A DNA stretch of 47,030 nt from Discostella pseudostelligera (GCA_036940085.1 JALLBK010000031.1:1-47030); one strand, 5' to 3'. Shown: positions 31,751 to 42,655, counted from the stretch's first letter. Notes: a model not told the origin generated them from the sequence alone. Numbers and translations: made by a program.

Positions 31751-32922
31751 TCACACTTCATTCGACAGGGATATCTCAGTTCTAAGACGCTCATTCTCCT
31801 CTCTATTCGCGGCTCCTTCTCTCTTCTGATCAACCAAGGCCTTGGTGAGGTGTTTGCACAAAACTTGATAGGTAGACTTACTGTTGGACACTGCATCGTA
31901 CTCTTCTTTCGTTGCTAGTAACTCTTGTTGGATTGCCTGAAGATCGGAAGTCACCGCTTCGAGATTATGCATGACCTCATACTTGAGTACCTTGGTATCT
32001 TCGAGGGTGGATTCGAGTTGTCGTTTCTTCGAGTTCACGACGGTGAGTTCAGACCTCAACGATTCATTAGATTTTTCAAGTATCTTGCGATCGTCTTTTG
32101 ATTGGATGAGTTTCCCCTCGAGCTTTTTGGCAGTGGTATCGGTGGCCTGAAGTTTGATTTTGAGTTCATGTTTCTCGATGTTGATCAAGTCGAGCTCTGC
32201 CCGTAGCGATTCATTAGATTTTTCAAGTATCTTGCGATCGTCTTCTGATTGGATGAGTTTCCCCTCGAGCTTTTTGGTAGTGTTATCGGTGGCCTGAAGT
32301 TTGATTTTGAGTTCATGTTTCTCGATGTTGATCAAGTCGAGCTTTGCCCGTAGCGNGTGGCCTGAAGTTTGATTTTGAGTTCATGTTTCTCGATGTTGAT
32401 CAAGTCGAGCTTTGCCCGTAGCGATTTATTGGCTTCCTCGATAGCTTTCCGTTCGTTTTCAGATGTGGTGAGCCTTTTCTCCATTTCTGATAGATGTGCC
32501 TTGGTAGTGGTATCGGTGGCTGGAAGTGCAGTAAGTTTAGATCTGAGGGAGATGTTCTCGTGTTCCATTTTGATAAACTCTGCTTGGATACCCTCGACGC
32601 TTTGCGTGAGCTTGCTTACTAATTCGACCCTTCCTTTCTCATGATCTTTCATCATTTGCATGCTCTCGCTCAGTCCTTTGACTACATCATGTACTGTTCT
32701 TGGCGCCTTCGAATCATCGACTACCAATGCGCATTTCATGGTAGGCGGAGGCGGAGGAGGAATTGCTGCTTCGAGTTGTGCAGGTGACGTACTAACAGGG
32801 TATCCTCGTCGATTCTGCGTAGCCACATCTTTCGTTTGGTCTCCGCCTAGAACTGCTGGGAGGTGAGCCTGAAATGCCCCGAGTAAAGCTTGAAATGATC
32901 GATCTCCGCGATTCGAATGCAT
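31751..32922 (-). CDS. coiled-coil protein with 49-residue repeat, interrupted by an assembly gap
   Basis: Begins MHSNRGDRSFQALLGAF at 32922 and ends ...ISLSNEV at 31751. A Pro-rich segment (about residues 55-62) is followed by a long heptad coiled coil with no enzyme motif. The C-terminal part repeats a 49-residue (147-bp) unit containing LDLINIEKHELKIKLQAT and LIQS(E/K)DDRKILEKSN; 49 is seven heptads. The single n at 32356 stands for missing sequence: the text on either side belongs to the same repeat but is out of frame. A true insert of about 80 bases, plus any multiple of 147, would restore both the frame and the repeat period. The copy number is therefore unknown and the break is not evidence of a pseudogene. 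It is a paralogue of the gene at 34094-35365. Confidence 0.75.
32356..32356. other. assembly gap (single n) inside a 147-bp repeat
   Basis: The motif GTGGCCTGAAG starts at 32289 and again at 32357, only 68 bp apart, while the repeat period measured elsewhere in the gene is 147 bp. About 79 bases (modulo 147) are missing at this point. Confidence 0.9.
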
Positions 32923-33221
32923 CTTATGTCAAAATGAGGGCGACAACCTGAGATGAAACTGCTGCAAGGCGAGGTATCGATTCGACAGATGGAGATGTGA
33001 ACGGCACCGAGGTGGGTTGTTTCTTGGCGAATGGCGATGAATTCACTTTCACCAGATGTCGACCACAGAAAGTGATCTCTTCGATGATGGCCAAGGATAC
33101 AATAATATTGTATTACAGCATTACAAGCAAAGTGCCCGCCGGCCACCGGTCGCATCGGTATCTAAGTATCGTAGAAGGTGGTCGTTGAGGTCGGTGGTCG
33201 GTCGCTTGTCGCTTCACCGTC

Positions 33222-33273
33222 GGATTTGGCGGGAAACTGAGATTCGGTACAAAATGGATTTGGCGGGAAACTG
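33222..33273 (+). promoter_or_regulatory. pair of exact E2F-like repeats
   Basis: GGATTTGGCGGGAAACTG appears twice (33222-33239 and 33256-33273). The core TTTGGCGGGAAA is a near-perfect E2F-type site. GGCGGGAAACTGA also occurs at 13737. The position fits the promoter of the minus-strand coiled-coil gene starting at 32922. Confidence 0.55.
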
Positions 33274-33673
33274 CGAGGTGCGCAAATAATAGGCAGTGTG
33301 GCATGAACCGTCAACATTATTGAGTTGCATCTCTTAAGACAACGAGGCGAAAGATGGGGATGGGCATCGCAATGGAGGCAGTGCACCAGCACCATGGCTG
33401 TGGTGGTGGTGGGTGTCGTAGACACATGAAGTCGATTAGTGCATTTGAAGTTTAGTGCGGGGCCACGCACTGGTGTGAAGGGGTACCAGTAGCTATCGAT
33501 GTGCATAACCGCAGTGGTGGCATGTCAATGATGCAAGGATGTAACTACATCTTCTCCTTTTATTTCGAAAACAATTGCAATCATGGCTAGATGGAGGGAT
33601 AGTTGAACGTATTTTCTCGATAGCAACAACAATACTGATGAGGAAGGGGATAGTTCTGCTCTCCCATTTTGTC

Positions 33674-33903
33674 GTTTCACCAACATCATTTAAACAAACG
33701 CCAATCAAATTGTTGAGACAGTGCGAGGAAGTCATAATGGGAGATCGCAAAGATATTTATTACGGAAATATTGCTTCATGGAGAGAATAGTGAGCGATTT
33801 CCATTGGATTAATATCTGGGAGACTTTTCATTGACATGATTCACTCGGACTGTAAAGCGCAACATCAATGTAAGTTGGTACTATGATCATTGAATGCCGC
33901 ATA
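33674..33903. repeat. partial copy of the 30.8-31.6 kb repeat and flank
   Basis: It shares ACGCCAATCAAA-like sequence, GAGGAAGTCATA, GCTTCATGGAGAGA and TTGACATGATT with units A and B, in the same order but with much of the middle deleted. From 33861 there are 43 bases identical to the segment from 31564, ending near GAATGCCGCATA. This is flank of a duplicated gene block rather than a separate mobile element. Confidence 0.75.
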
Positions 33904-34093
33904 TTGCGTAGTGCTCTTACTACTAATATTCAGACGAGAATGTTCACACATTTATCCACGAGTTTTATTTTCCCCGTGTCTTGCGGTATGGCTACGTATT
34001 CACCTTTTCGCTCATCCCATTTCCACTCAGGTTGCACTAGTTGTTCAGTCTTTCATTCAACAGGGATATCACCTTTCCAAGGCGCTCATTATC

Positions 34094-35365
34094 CTATCTA
34101 TTCGCGGCTCCTTCACTCTTCATATCGTTCAAAGCTTTGGTGAGTCGCTTACACAAATCTTTGTAATGCGACTTGCTTCTAGACAATGCCTCACATTCTT
34201 TTTTCTTGTCCCTTACTATTCGGCGCTTCTTGGAGCCGACCAAGTCGAGTTCAGACCTCAAAGATGCTTCAAGAACCTTACGATCGTTTTCTGATTGGAT
34301 GAGTTGCTTCTCGAGCTTCAATAGGCTTGCCTTGTTTTCGGTGGCTTTGGCCTGCAGTGTAAGTTCGAGTTGTCGTTTCTCGGACTTGACGACGGCGAGT
34401 TCAGACCGCAAAGAATTATTGGATGCTTCCAAATCGTTTTGATTAGTTTTTGATTGGATGAGTTGCTTCTCGAGCTTCAATAGACTTGCCTTGGTGGCGG
34501 TGATGCTGGCCTGCAGTGAAAGTTCCACTTGTTGTTTCTCAGAATTGACGACGGCGAGTTCAGACCGCAAAGAGTTATTGGATGCTTCAACATCATTGCG
34601 ATCATTTCGTGATTGAAGAAGCTCGTGCTCGAGCTCCAATATGGTTTCTTTGGCGGCGGCATCGGTGCGGTGAAGTTTGGTTTCGAGTTCTAGTTTCTCG
34701 GAGTTGACCGACTCGAGCCTAGCCCGCAGCGAGTAATTAACTCCTTCAAAAGAGATCCGTTCGTTTTCAAATGTGGCGAGCTTTTTCTCCATCTCTGATA
34801 GACGTGCCTTGTCAGTTGCATCGGTCGCTTGGAGTTCAGTAAGTTGAGATGAGAGGGTGAGCGTCTCGTGTTTCATTTTGTTGAGCCCTGTTTCCATCTC
34901 CACCGCGCTCCGCTTGAGCTCGCTCATCATTCGGTTCTGTTCTTGTTCATATTTTTCAATGAGTTGAACATGAGCGCAATGGGAAGTCTCGACGTCGATG
35001 TTCCTGCCATGCGTTGCCACTATTTGGTCAACATTAACAGCTCCGTCTGAATGGGTTTGCAGGCTGCATTCCGTACAAATTTCCTCCTCGCGATTTTCCT
35101 CCTCATCACTACTTTCATTTGCGGATGCGTTTGAAGAAATTGACATGCTACTTGACGACGACATGTCTCTTATTGGGGAAAACGGTGGATTCATGGGAAG
35201 CAAAGGCGGAGGAGGAATTTCTGCTCCTAGTTGCGATCGCGCCTCACTAACTGAATATCTTGTTGTAATGCTTGATGTATCTTGTTGTAATGCTTGATGT
35301 ATTGGACTAACGTCGCCGCTGCAAATAGTGTCGTCGTCAGGATTCCTCCGCATTTTGGAGGGCAC
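34094..35365 (-). CDS. coiled-coil protein with 53-residue repeat, C-terminally shortened paralogue
   Basis: A 423-aa frame. The N-terminus has a Pro patch (EIPPPPLLP), a Ser-rich and then an acidic segment. From about residue 130 to the end it is a heptad coiled coil. Three units of about 53 residues carry SLR(A/S)(R/E)L...NSEK...LE...LQS/IQS, against 49 in the neighbour; the extra four residues (SLLK/TILE) look like a hendecad stutter. Gene order, repeat core and the shared C-terminal ALSRSKSHYKDLCKRLTKAL show common ancestry with gene 1. The frame stops at TAG (34096-34094) where the neighbour has GAG, and homologous codons continue beyond it, so about 17 residues have been lost. No function can be assigned; structural or cytoskeletal roles are common for such proteins. 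Confidence 0.75.
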   Translation of the reverse strand: MPSKMRRNPDDDTICSGDVSPIHQALQQDTSSITTRYSVSEARSQLGAEIPPPPLLPMNPPFSPIRDMSSSSSMSISSNASANESSDEEENREEEICTECSLQTHSDGAVNVDQIVATHGRNIDVETSHCAHVQLIEKYEQEQNRMMSELKRSAVEMETGLNKMKHETLTLSSQLTELQATDATDKARLSEMEKKLATFENERISFEGVNYSLRARLESVNSEKLELETKLHRTDAAAKETILELEHELLQSRNDRNDVEASNNSLRSELAVVNSEKQQVELSLQASITATKASLLKLEKQLIQSKTNQNDLEASNNSLRSELAVVKSEKRQLELTLQAKATENKASLLKLEKQLIQSENDRKVLEASLRSELDLVGSKKRRIVRDKKKECEALSRSKSHYKDLCKRLTKALNDMKSEGAANR

Positions 35366-35900
35366 TAGAGATGGAGAGTTGTTTACAATATGGCGAGGAT
35401 AAAGACAATGGTTGCTCCAGAGACCTGCCTGTGGAATTGCCTAAAGAAAGTCTTTTTGGTCGAAGCCGCGGCATTGGCATCGCCGGTAGTACACGCTTTC
35501 TTGCAAGCGATTCTATGGTGTTACATGTATGATGTCGCCGATTGTCGCTCTCAAAAGGATTGAATGAATGCACTGATTCAAACGACTCATGAAGGTGCAT
35601 GAAGGTGATGTTCTTGTTGGGAGACTTGAACTTGCCTTCACTGCTCGTGGTTTTAAACACCCCAGGGAGGTTTCAATTCACATTCAACAATTAACTTTCG
35701 GAGCTTGAATTACAATACTGGTCCAGCATACGTATCATGCTCACTGATTAATACTCGCAATGTTCATTTATATTTAAGTTCATAGTTCCCACACTAATTC
35801 TATTGCACAAAGACTGCATCATATTCCCTCGGAAAAAGCATGGATACTTCCCTTCCGCTATCCAATGGTCGCCACTTTTACTTTGTTGAGACGTAGTATA
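35366..35900. other. intergenic region upstream of coiled-coil gene 2
   Basis: A 107-codon minus-strand frame (35660-35337) overlaps the start of gene 2 in another frame. It contains a basic stretch (MPRLRPKRLSLGN) and could be a first exon joined through a short intron ending TCTCTAG near 35375, but the possible donor is weak. The rest is AT-rich with nothing recognised. Confidence 0.4.
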
Positions 35901-37413
35901 CTACACCTTGTTCCGAGCACCACCCATTGCCTTCAGCCTCTCCAATCGAATCACCGCCTCGGTCATTTTGGATGATTGAGCAGTTTCCGCGGTATTGACT
36001 CCAGCCCCAATTTCCAGTGCATCTTCTCTCATACTTCCACTTCGATACGTTGTATTCGGTCTCCTCTTCTTTCGCGCTTTGGTCAATTCCGCAGCCAACC
36101 GTTCCATACCAATAAACACAGTTCTACCTCCGGCAATGTCAGGAGTGCTACTTCGTCGATTATCCTCCCTCTCCTCAGATATATTGCCACCCACGACAAT
36201 ATCATCATCGTCCTCATCTCCATTCGACATTGATGACGACGAGGATGACTTCGATCCACCCCCTCGAGACGATGATGATATCGACGAGGACACCTTGAGC
36301 ATTCTCGTCTTCTTCTTTCCAATAATGGTGCGTCCATCGACAATTACCTCAAACACTGCTTCATCACCACCTCCTACGCGGGGCAGTATTCGCTTTTCGA
36401 GTAATACATCGGGATGTGCGGATTTAATTTCATTGGCCACGGTGAGGTAGAAGGGACGTAGACCGGCCTCGGCAGAGTAGCGGATTGTGACCTTGACTCG
36501 CTTTTCCTGTGTTGATGTTGTTGGATGACAATAATTAGTGTGAAGGCAAATAATGAAATAGCACAGCATCAAGCATCAACAAGGGCCGCAATTAGAAGAC
36601 ACCCGAAAACGAGATAGCTCTAATACAAAAGAAACAAAAGAAGCCACGCACCTGCATAGTCAAATATTTCTGATAGGTCATCATAGGAGCAAATGGAAGA
36701 CCACCATTGTTCCCTACTCCATTACTACCATCACTGTAGTAGATCGGGATGCCTCCGGTGCTGGATGATGCAGAGGCAGCCGCGGCATCATTTTCCAATG
36801 CCAATATATCCAATGCCACCTCCTTGGCCGATGTAGGAGGAGGGAATTCATCCACGTCGATGCCATTGTTTGTTTCCCCATTGTAATCTCCGACTTTGTT
36901 ACTGTTGCCTCCATCAACACTGGAGGGTGAGACCACGTCGGAGGAGGAGGGCGAGGCAGCATCATTCACCAATGCTAAAATATCCGGCGCGGCCTCTTTG
37001 GTAGTAAGTGGAGGATACATATTATTGTCGTGAGTGGTGTCGCTATTGCTCATGTTGCTATTAATATTGCTGCCGCTGCCGCTGCCATTTGTGGATTCGA
37101 CCTGCGAGGTCATGGATTCAGTGGTGCTCATGAACACCGCTGTCGAGTATGACGAAGACGATGACGACGATATTATTGATTGAGGCGGTCGAGACATCCT
37201 CATCATCTGGTAGGAATGACCATGATGGGGTAGTAGTGTAACGACGACGCCGATGGACAATAGTGTTATTAGAACCATGTCTATTGATAGACACCTGCCA
37301 TTATTCGATGACGGTGCTCTTCGTCCTCTGGGGGACGATGCCGATGCCGATGCCGATGCCACCGATGCCACCGATGCTACCGATGCCGATGACATCATCA
37401 TTATTCTCCCCAT
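35901..37413 (-). CDS. Rdx/SelW-like thioredoxin-fold protein lacking the CxxC motif
   Basis: Two exons, 37413-36652 and 36506-35901, with a 145-nt phase-0 intron; 455 aa from the chosen ATG. Exon 2 opens EKRVKVTIRYSAEAGLRP and continues to ILPRVGGGDEAVFEVIVDGRTI. This is the layout of the Rdx family (SelW, SelT, SelV), in which Y-C-x-x-C/U sits where YSAEA is here. S265 and A268 replace the two redox residues, and no in-frame TGA is present, so classical thiol-redox chemistry seems lost. The N-terminal 250 residues are Ser/Asn-rich, with a hydrophobic helix MVLITLLSIGVVVTLL that could be a signal anchor; a Met there (37278) is another possible start. An upstream in-frame ATG at 37566 is less likely because that stretch holds five G-boxes. 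The C-terminus is Ser/Asp-rich, then basic. Confidence 0.65.
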
Positions 37414-37727
37414 GGTCGTCGTCGATGGGTGATGGTGAATGGTGATGTTGCCACGTGCCACGAGGTAGAGTGATCTTCCACGTGTCACAGGGTGAGGTAT
37501 GATCTTCCACGTGGCCTCTTCCACGTGAGCACTGACCTTCCACGTGGCAGGAAAGGTGCACCACATTTCTACTGAGTCGAGTGGAAGAAGGATGCGTCTG
37601 TGCCTGCCAAAACGCTACTGTGGATTCGGCCATTTTCGGCCGTCATGGTTAGGTCCAATGTTTTGGTCTCGGAATCAATAAATCTCGAGTCGATACCACA
37701 GCAACAAGCAACAGCAAGCAGTGCCAC
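37414..37727. promoter_or_regulatory. bidirectional SelW-like/APC6 promoter with five G-boxes
   Basis: The palindrome CACGTG occurs at 37452, 37479, 37508, 37522 and 37541, mostly as TTCCACGTG(G/T/A). Five copies in 95 bp is far above chance for a 6-mer. The cluster sits between the divergent starts at 37413 and 37728, nearer the SelW-like gene. CACGTG is the classic target of bHLH and bZIP factors. Confidence 0.75.
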
Positions 37728-40700
37728 ATGCCACATCATCGAAATCGTACCAGTACCATGGCATCCGCCAATCCCAACCCTACTAGGAACGAATCCACCT
37801 CTGCATCCAACGTCAATATTGTCATCGGTGGCGGCAGTGGCATTAGATCTGCTCATCATGATCATGGCGTTAGTAGTGGAGGCAGCGGCGGTGGCGGTGG
37901 CATCGGCAGTCATCCCCATCCAGGAACGTCTGGCCGATCGCCCCCACCTTCTCGCATGGCATCATCATCATCATTGGTAGGAGGTGGCGGCGGCGGCGGA
38001 GGTGGAAGGCCGAGCATTGGCTCTACTTCTACTACAAGTGGGGTGAGCATTCCATCATCATCAACTACAGCTAATGTGGGTCGTCCATCTTTCGATGGCA
38101 GTGGCATGCGCCTCCCCCCAGCAGCAGCAGCAGGAGGTCGGAGCAGTGGTGGCGGCATTGGCATGATGATTAGTGGCACACGTCTCTCGTACAGCGGTGG
38201 CAGCAGGAGCAGTAGTGGTGGTGGTGGTGGTGGTGGTGGCGGCGGACCATCTTCGTCAGCTGCCGATGATGCTGCGGGCATTAATACAAGAACACCGGCA
38301 CCATATCAACAACAACAATTGCGCTCACTGGCATCCCCTCCTTCCACTTCTTCCACAAATAATGATGGAGACTACGATACCAATAACAATCCCTATTCTC
38401 AATCAGACTTTTTAGCAGCATTAAGTCCATCGACTGCCAATTTTTTACGAAGGGGACGGGGTGGAAGTGTCGTTGGTGAGAACATCAATCTTACCAATAC
38501 TGCTGGTTCTGGTTTGACCATTGGAGTCGAGCCACGAGTTGGAATGGAAGCAACATCAACAACAACAGCAGCAACATCAATGGCAAATAATACACAAGTG
38601 TTATCCCCTGCATCGGCAGCATCTTTGGCTGCGGAGAATGCTGTACGTACTGCTGCCAATGCTGCACGTGGTATCGATAATCATAATGATGCTGGGAATG
38701 AAGAGGACGAGGATAAGGACATTGACATGACGGATGAAAATGCTGGTGATGAATTCAATTTTGATGCTACCCATAATGGAGGACGGAAGAATCAGAATAA
38801 TCATCCAAATGAAGGCGATGGAGCGAAGCATCTCAACTCCATCGATAATGGTGATGACACTTCCCAGCTACGACAATTCGTCCAATCTCTCCTTGGGATG
38901 CAACTTCCCGCTTCTTCCTCAGATGGTTCCAATTCTTCTACCATGATGCCAAGCACCATGATCACACCCGATCCAACTTCGGCAGCCTTCTTTGCCATTT
39001 CTCTCCTTACAAAAACTGCATATTCATCGTCATCATCCCCGTCTGCTGACACCACAAACATCGATGGGAGCATTGGCGGAGAAGGACGAATGTCAGATCG
39101 TCTCAAAACCAATTGGCGTCCGGACGATGCCTACCTGGCTGCACGGGCACTTAGTTTAGGAGGGGAAGATAAGCGTGCAATTTATATACTGGATAAGGTT
39201 GGCTTGATTGGATTTGGTATGGAAGGGGCAGGTAGTGGTGGTGGTGGTGGTGTAGGTGCAGATGAAGAGGAGAAGTATGTTGGAAGACAGTCACCAACGC
39301 CTAGTACCACCCCACCCATTTCCAACAGACAAGGTGTACGAAATGCCATCCTCTTACGTGCCGAGTCGGCATTACTGGCTGGGCAATGCCTCATCCGTGC
39401 AGGAGACTATGAACGTGCATCTATTGTGTACGAGGAGGCAATGCGTTATCCACCACCGCCACCTCCTATAAGTTGGGGGATGTTTGGGTATGGCTACCGT
39501 CCTGATGATATTCGCCGGAAGCAAGAAGTTGGAGCCACTATTGGTACCTTTGATAAAATGGAGGATGGGGAGGAAAGAGAGGATAAGGACTTTGATGCGT
39601 TGCTGGCCGATGAAATGTACCTTCGCTCGTGGCGAGAACAGTCGTTATCTCATGCGGCTTTAATCGATGATGGTTATGACGTACGTTTGTTGCAGCTCGC
39701 GTCTAGCATACGACCGTTGCCCTTCTCGGATGCATCTACCAATACTGTCCCTGGCAGTATCGACAACAACAACATCATGGCGGGGGGGATACATCCCATG
39801 GCGCGATTATGTGCTGCACGAGGCATCGCGTTCGATGCCATGTCGAATCCGCACCGTGCCATATCCTTCTTGAAAGCAGCACTGAACATTGATGCACGGT
39901 GTATGGAGGCTTTGGATTATGTTATCAAGAGAAGATTACTAACCCCCGAAGAGGAGAGAGAATGGATAAATACCTTGAACTTTGGAGCGGGGGACTTGGG
40001 CAGTATGGGCATATCATGGTTACGGGATGCCTATCTGGCTCGTTTGCGTGGCATCGGCGGAGTGGTGGCATCGGCGAACGTGCCTCTCACATCCCTTCGA
40101 GATCAGTCTAGCAATGGAACTACTACTGGGGTGTCTCCTGTCCCTCGTTTGGATATGCAATCTCCATCGATTCTTTCGTTAGGCTCTCCAGACTTTGCGG
40201 GTGGAGCCATCTTAGGAGATGGCAGTAATCAAGCTCTGGCGGGTTCGTTCCCTCCCCCGAACGAATTTGCAGCTGCTGCCGAAAAGACAATCAGCATTAG
40301 TCGAACAATCGATGAGGCATTCCACAATCTCGCCATCACGCATAATCTAGGCCATTCGCCAGATGTGCTCTCTCACGCTGCCATCCGCGCATATGCCCTT
40401 CACGATCTCCATTCTGCACTTGCGTACTGCACTGCCATTGATGCTATTGATCCCTACTGTCGTACTGCGGGCTATGTCCACGTTGCTACATTGGTCGGAT
40501 TGACCCTGAAACGACGATTGTTCCAATTGGCACATCGATTGGTCGATACTGACCCAAAAGACGCTCTGGCGTGGTTTGCTGTCGGGAGTTACTATTACAC
40601 ATGTCGGCGTTATGACTTGGCGCAAAGACACTTCAGCCGCTCGACGAGGCTCGATCCAAGCAGTGCCGAGTGTTGGATAGGATTTGGTTGTTCGTTCGCG

Positions 40701-41707
40701 GCCTGCGATGAGAGTGATCAGGCATTGGCATCGTTCCGCGCCGCGCAAAACAAATATTCAGGTAGTCACGTGCCCCTCTTGTATATGGGTATGGAGTACT
40801 TACGGACAAATCACTTGAGTTTGGCAGGACACTTTCTGAACTCGGCGCAGAGGACGGACCCATACGACATGTTGTGCTGCAATGAGTTGGGCGTATGGAG
40901 CTATCGGCAGGGTGATATGAAGGATGCAGCGTTTTGGTTCCTGAAGGCGCTTCGGTTGCAATTACGCGCAGAAGGGTCGTCGTCATTGAATTCGGTAGAC
41001 GAAGGGTTGGGTGTGGATGGGTTCATTTTGTTGACAGGAAAATCGGCTAAAGGTGTTGATGGCAATCGAGAAGACTTCAACGATGATATGGTTGCAAGTA
41101 CTCCCGTTACTCCGTATCTTTCGAGACGAACAAGCCCGCCAGTGTCTACTGTTCTATGTGCCATCAAAACACCGTCCGGACATTCCATCGCCGCGTCCCT
41201 TTTCAGCGACACCAATGCAAATAGAGGCACTGATTTGCTCACTGATATTGAGTGTGTCGAGAGGTGCCAGGATCCATTTTGGGAGCCAACGATATTCAAC
41301 CTTGGGCAGAGCTTCAGAAAAATGAAGCGGTATGCAGATGCCATTGTATGTTTCGACAAATGCACTTCATTGTGTCCGGTGAGTGTTGCAATACATAAAA
41401 GTTCTCCCTGCATTGTTGTATGCATCCATTGTTAATCATTTTTGTTGGTGCCTGCATTTGAATGACAATTTAGGGAAATCATGCCGCCTATGCTGCGCTG
41501 GGATTTGCCAAACATCTTGGCGGAGATGTCGATGGTGCTATCGATATCTACCACAAGGCTCTGAGTCGAAAACCAGAAGATAATTTCACGTCAGAGATGC
41601 TGACGAGGGCACTTGCAGAGGCGGTGATATATCCACCGTCACTTGCCATGCTTTCATCGTCACATGATGTAGATGGCAGGTTCGGGGGGTTGACAGCTCC
41701 GTATTGA
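37728..41707 (+). CDS. APC6: anaphase-promoting complex subunit 6 (CDC16), TPR protein
   Basis: Two exons, 37728-41378 and 41474-41707, with a 95-nt phase-0 intron; 1294 aa from the first ATG (a second ATG at 37758 is equally possible). The first 450 residues are Gly/Ser/Asn-rich low-complexity sequence with poly-Gly, unusual for the family. TPR repeats fill roughly residues 915-1085: LVDTDPKDALAWFAVGSYYY, YDLAQRHFSRSTRLDPSSAE, CWIGFGCSFAACDESDQAL, VPLLYMGMEYL, and ELGVWSYRQGDMKDAAFWFL. This order is characteristic of CDC16/APC6. Two more TPR helices follow across the intron: KRYADAIVCFDKCTSLCP, then GNHAAYAALGFAKHLGGDVD. APC6 is a scaffold of the ubiquitin ligase that drives metaphase exit. 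Confidence 0.88.
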
Positions 41708-41983
41708 ATGACATTGCATCGAATGCAAATGATGTCGATGTGACTGCGACGCCTAGTGACCCAGTTTCTGGGGACAACCAACGTTATCGTGTGCAACTTT
41801 CATTTCATATTCACATCATCATATGAATACTTATGAATTTGATATTGTATCGTATCGGGTTCAAAACTTGCTGCCGCAAATTTCAAACATTAATTTCAAA
41901 ACAACTTTCTTGTCCCTCGGACTGAATCGGTTTTTCAATAACCTCGCCATGCTGGCTGAAGCATTAGCCTCGTGTGAGGAGAG

Positions 41984-42655
41984 ATGGGTGAGCTTCACGT
42001 GGCCATTACGCGCAATCAGCCTGACGAAGTGAGATTCATCCTTTCTCAAAGTCAACGTGACATACACGAGATCGACAGAAACGGAGACCAACCAGCTCAC
42101 ATCGCCGCACGTCTAAATCATATCGGGTGCATGATAGCATTGATCGAATACGATGCTCGCATGGGGAGGAAAAATTACCGAGGCTTGTGAGTGCTTTCCA
42201 TAATCTATCGGACGCAATACTTGTGAGTGACATGCTGTCCATACTAACCTATCACTTTCTTCTTGAACGTCAGAACTCCCCTAGGAGAAGCTCAAATGAA
42301 TGGTCACAAGGAAATCGCTCATCTAATTAAGGAAAATTACACGACAAAGGTGACTGAAGGCTGTCAGTGGAATGAAGACATTGAAAAAGACACCGCCGCT
42401 TGGCATGACATTTGGGATGAGAAGGCACAAAAGTTACGATGGTGTCGGCTTGGACCAACCGGTGAAATGGAGATTTCTGACAAGCCGCCGTCTATCGATT
42501 TCCAACGAGTTCTTCATGCAAGGGAAAAATGTGAGAGAATGGTTGTCCGCAGGATCCACCCTAAATCGCTCGTGTCAATGCAACAATTAGAGTTTGACAA
42601 GCAGCGACAACTTGAACGTGAGAAATTGACGATGATGCTGAAAGACTTCAATTGA
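41984..42655 (+). CDS. small ankyrin-repeat protein
   Basis: Two exons, 41984-42186 and 42274-42655, with an 87-nt intron that splits a Leu codon (TT|A); 194 aa. Three ankyrin-like units are visible: ELHVAITRNQPDEVRFILSQ, IDRNGDQPAHIAARLNHIGCMIALIE and, across the splice, NYRGLTPLGEAQMNGHKEIAHLIKE. The remainder is charged, Trp-rich in the middle (WNEDIEK...WHDIWDEKAQKLRW) and coiled at the C-terminus. Ankyrin repeats mediate protein binding, and no partner can be inferred. An upstream exon cannot be ruled out. It is convergent with the vWA gene. Confidence 0.72.

Larger units (their letters stand above)
32923..34093. other. gene-free spacer between the coiled-coil paralogues
   Basis: This contains the upstream region of gene 1 and the downstream flank of gene 2. 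GGATTTGGCGGGAAACTG occurs exactly at 33222 and 33256, 34 bp apart, about 300 bp upstream of the gene 1 start. From about 33674 the sequence matches the tandem units at 30821-31529, and 33861 onward matches 31564 onward. No credible coding frame is seen. Confidence 0.6.

Noticed and set aside
35337..35660. 107-codon minus-strand frame upstream of coiled-coil gene 2
   Set aside because: It overlaps the start of the gene in another frame, and a splice joining them would need a weak donor and a very short intron. Kept only as a possibility.
35901..37413. Selenoprotein with in-frame TGA
   Set aside because: The redox positions encode Ser and Ala and no in-frame TGA occurs in the family domain.
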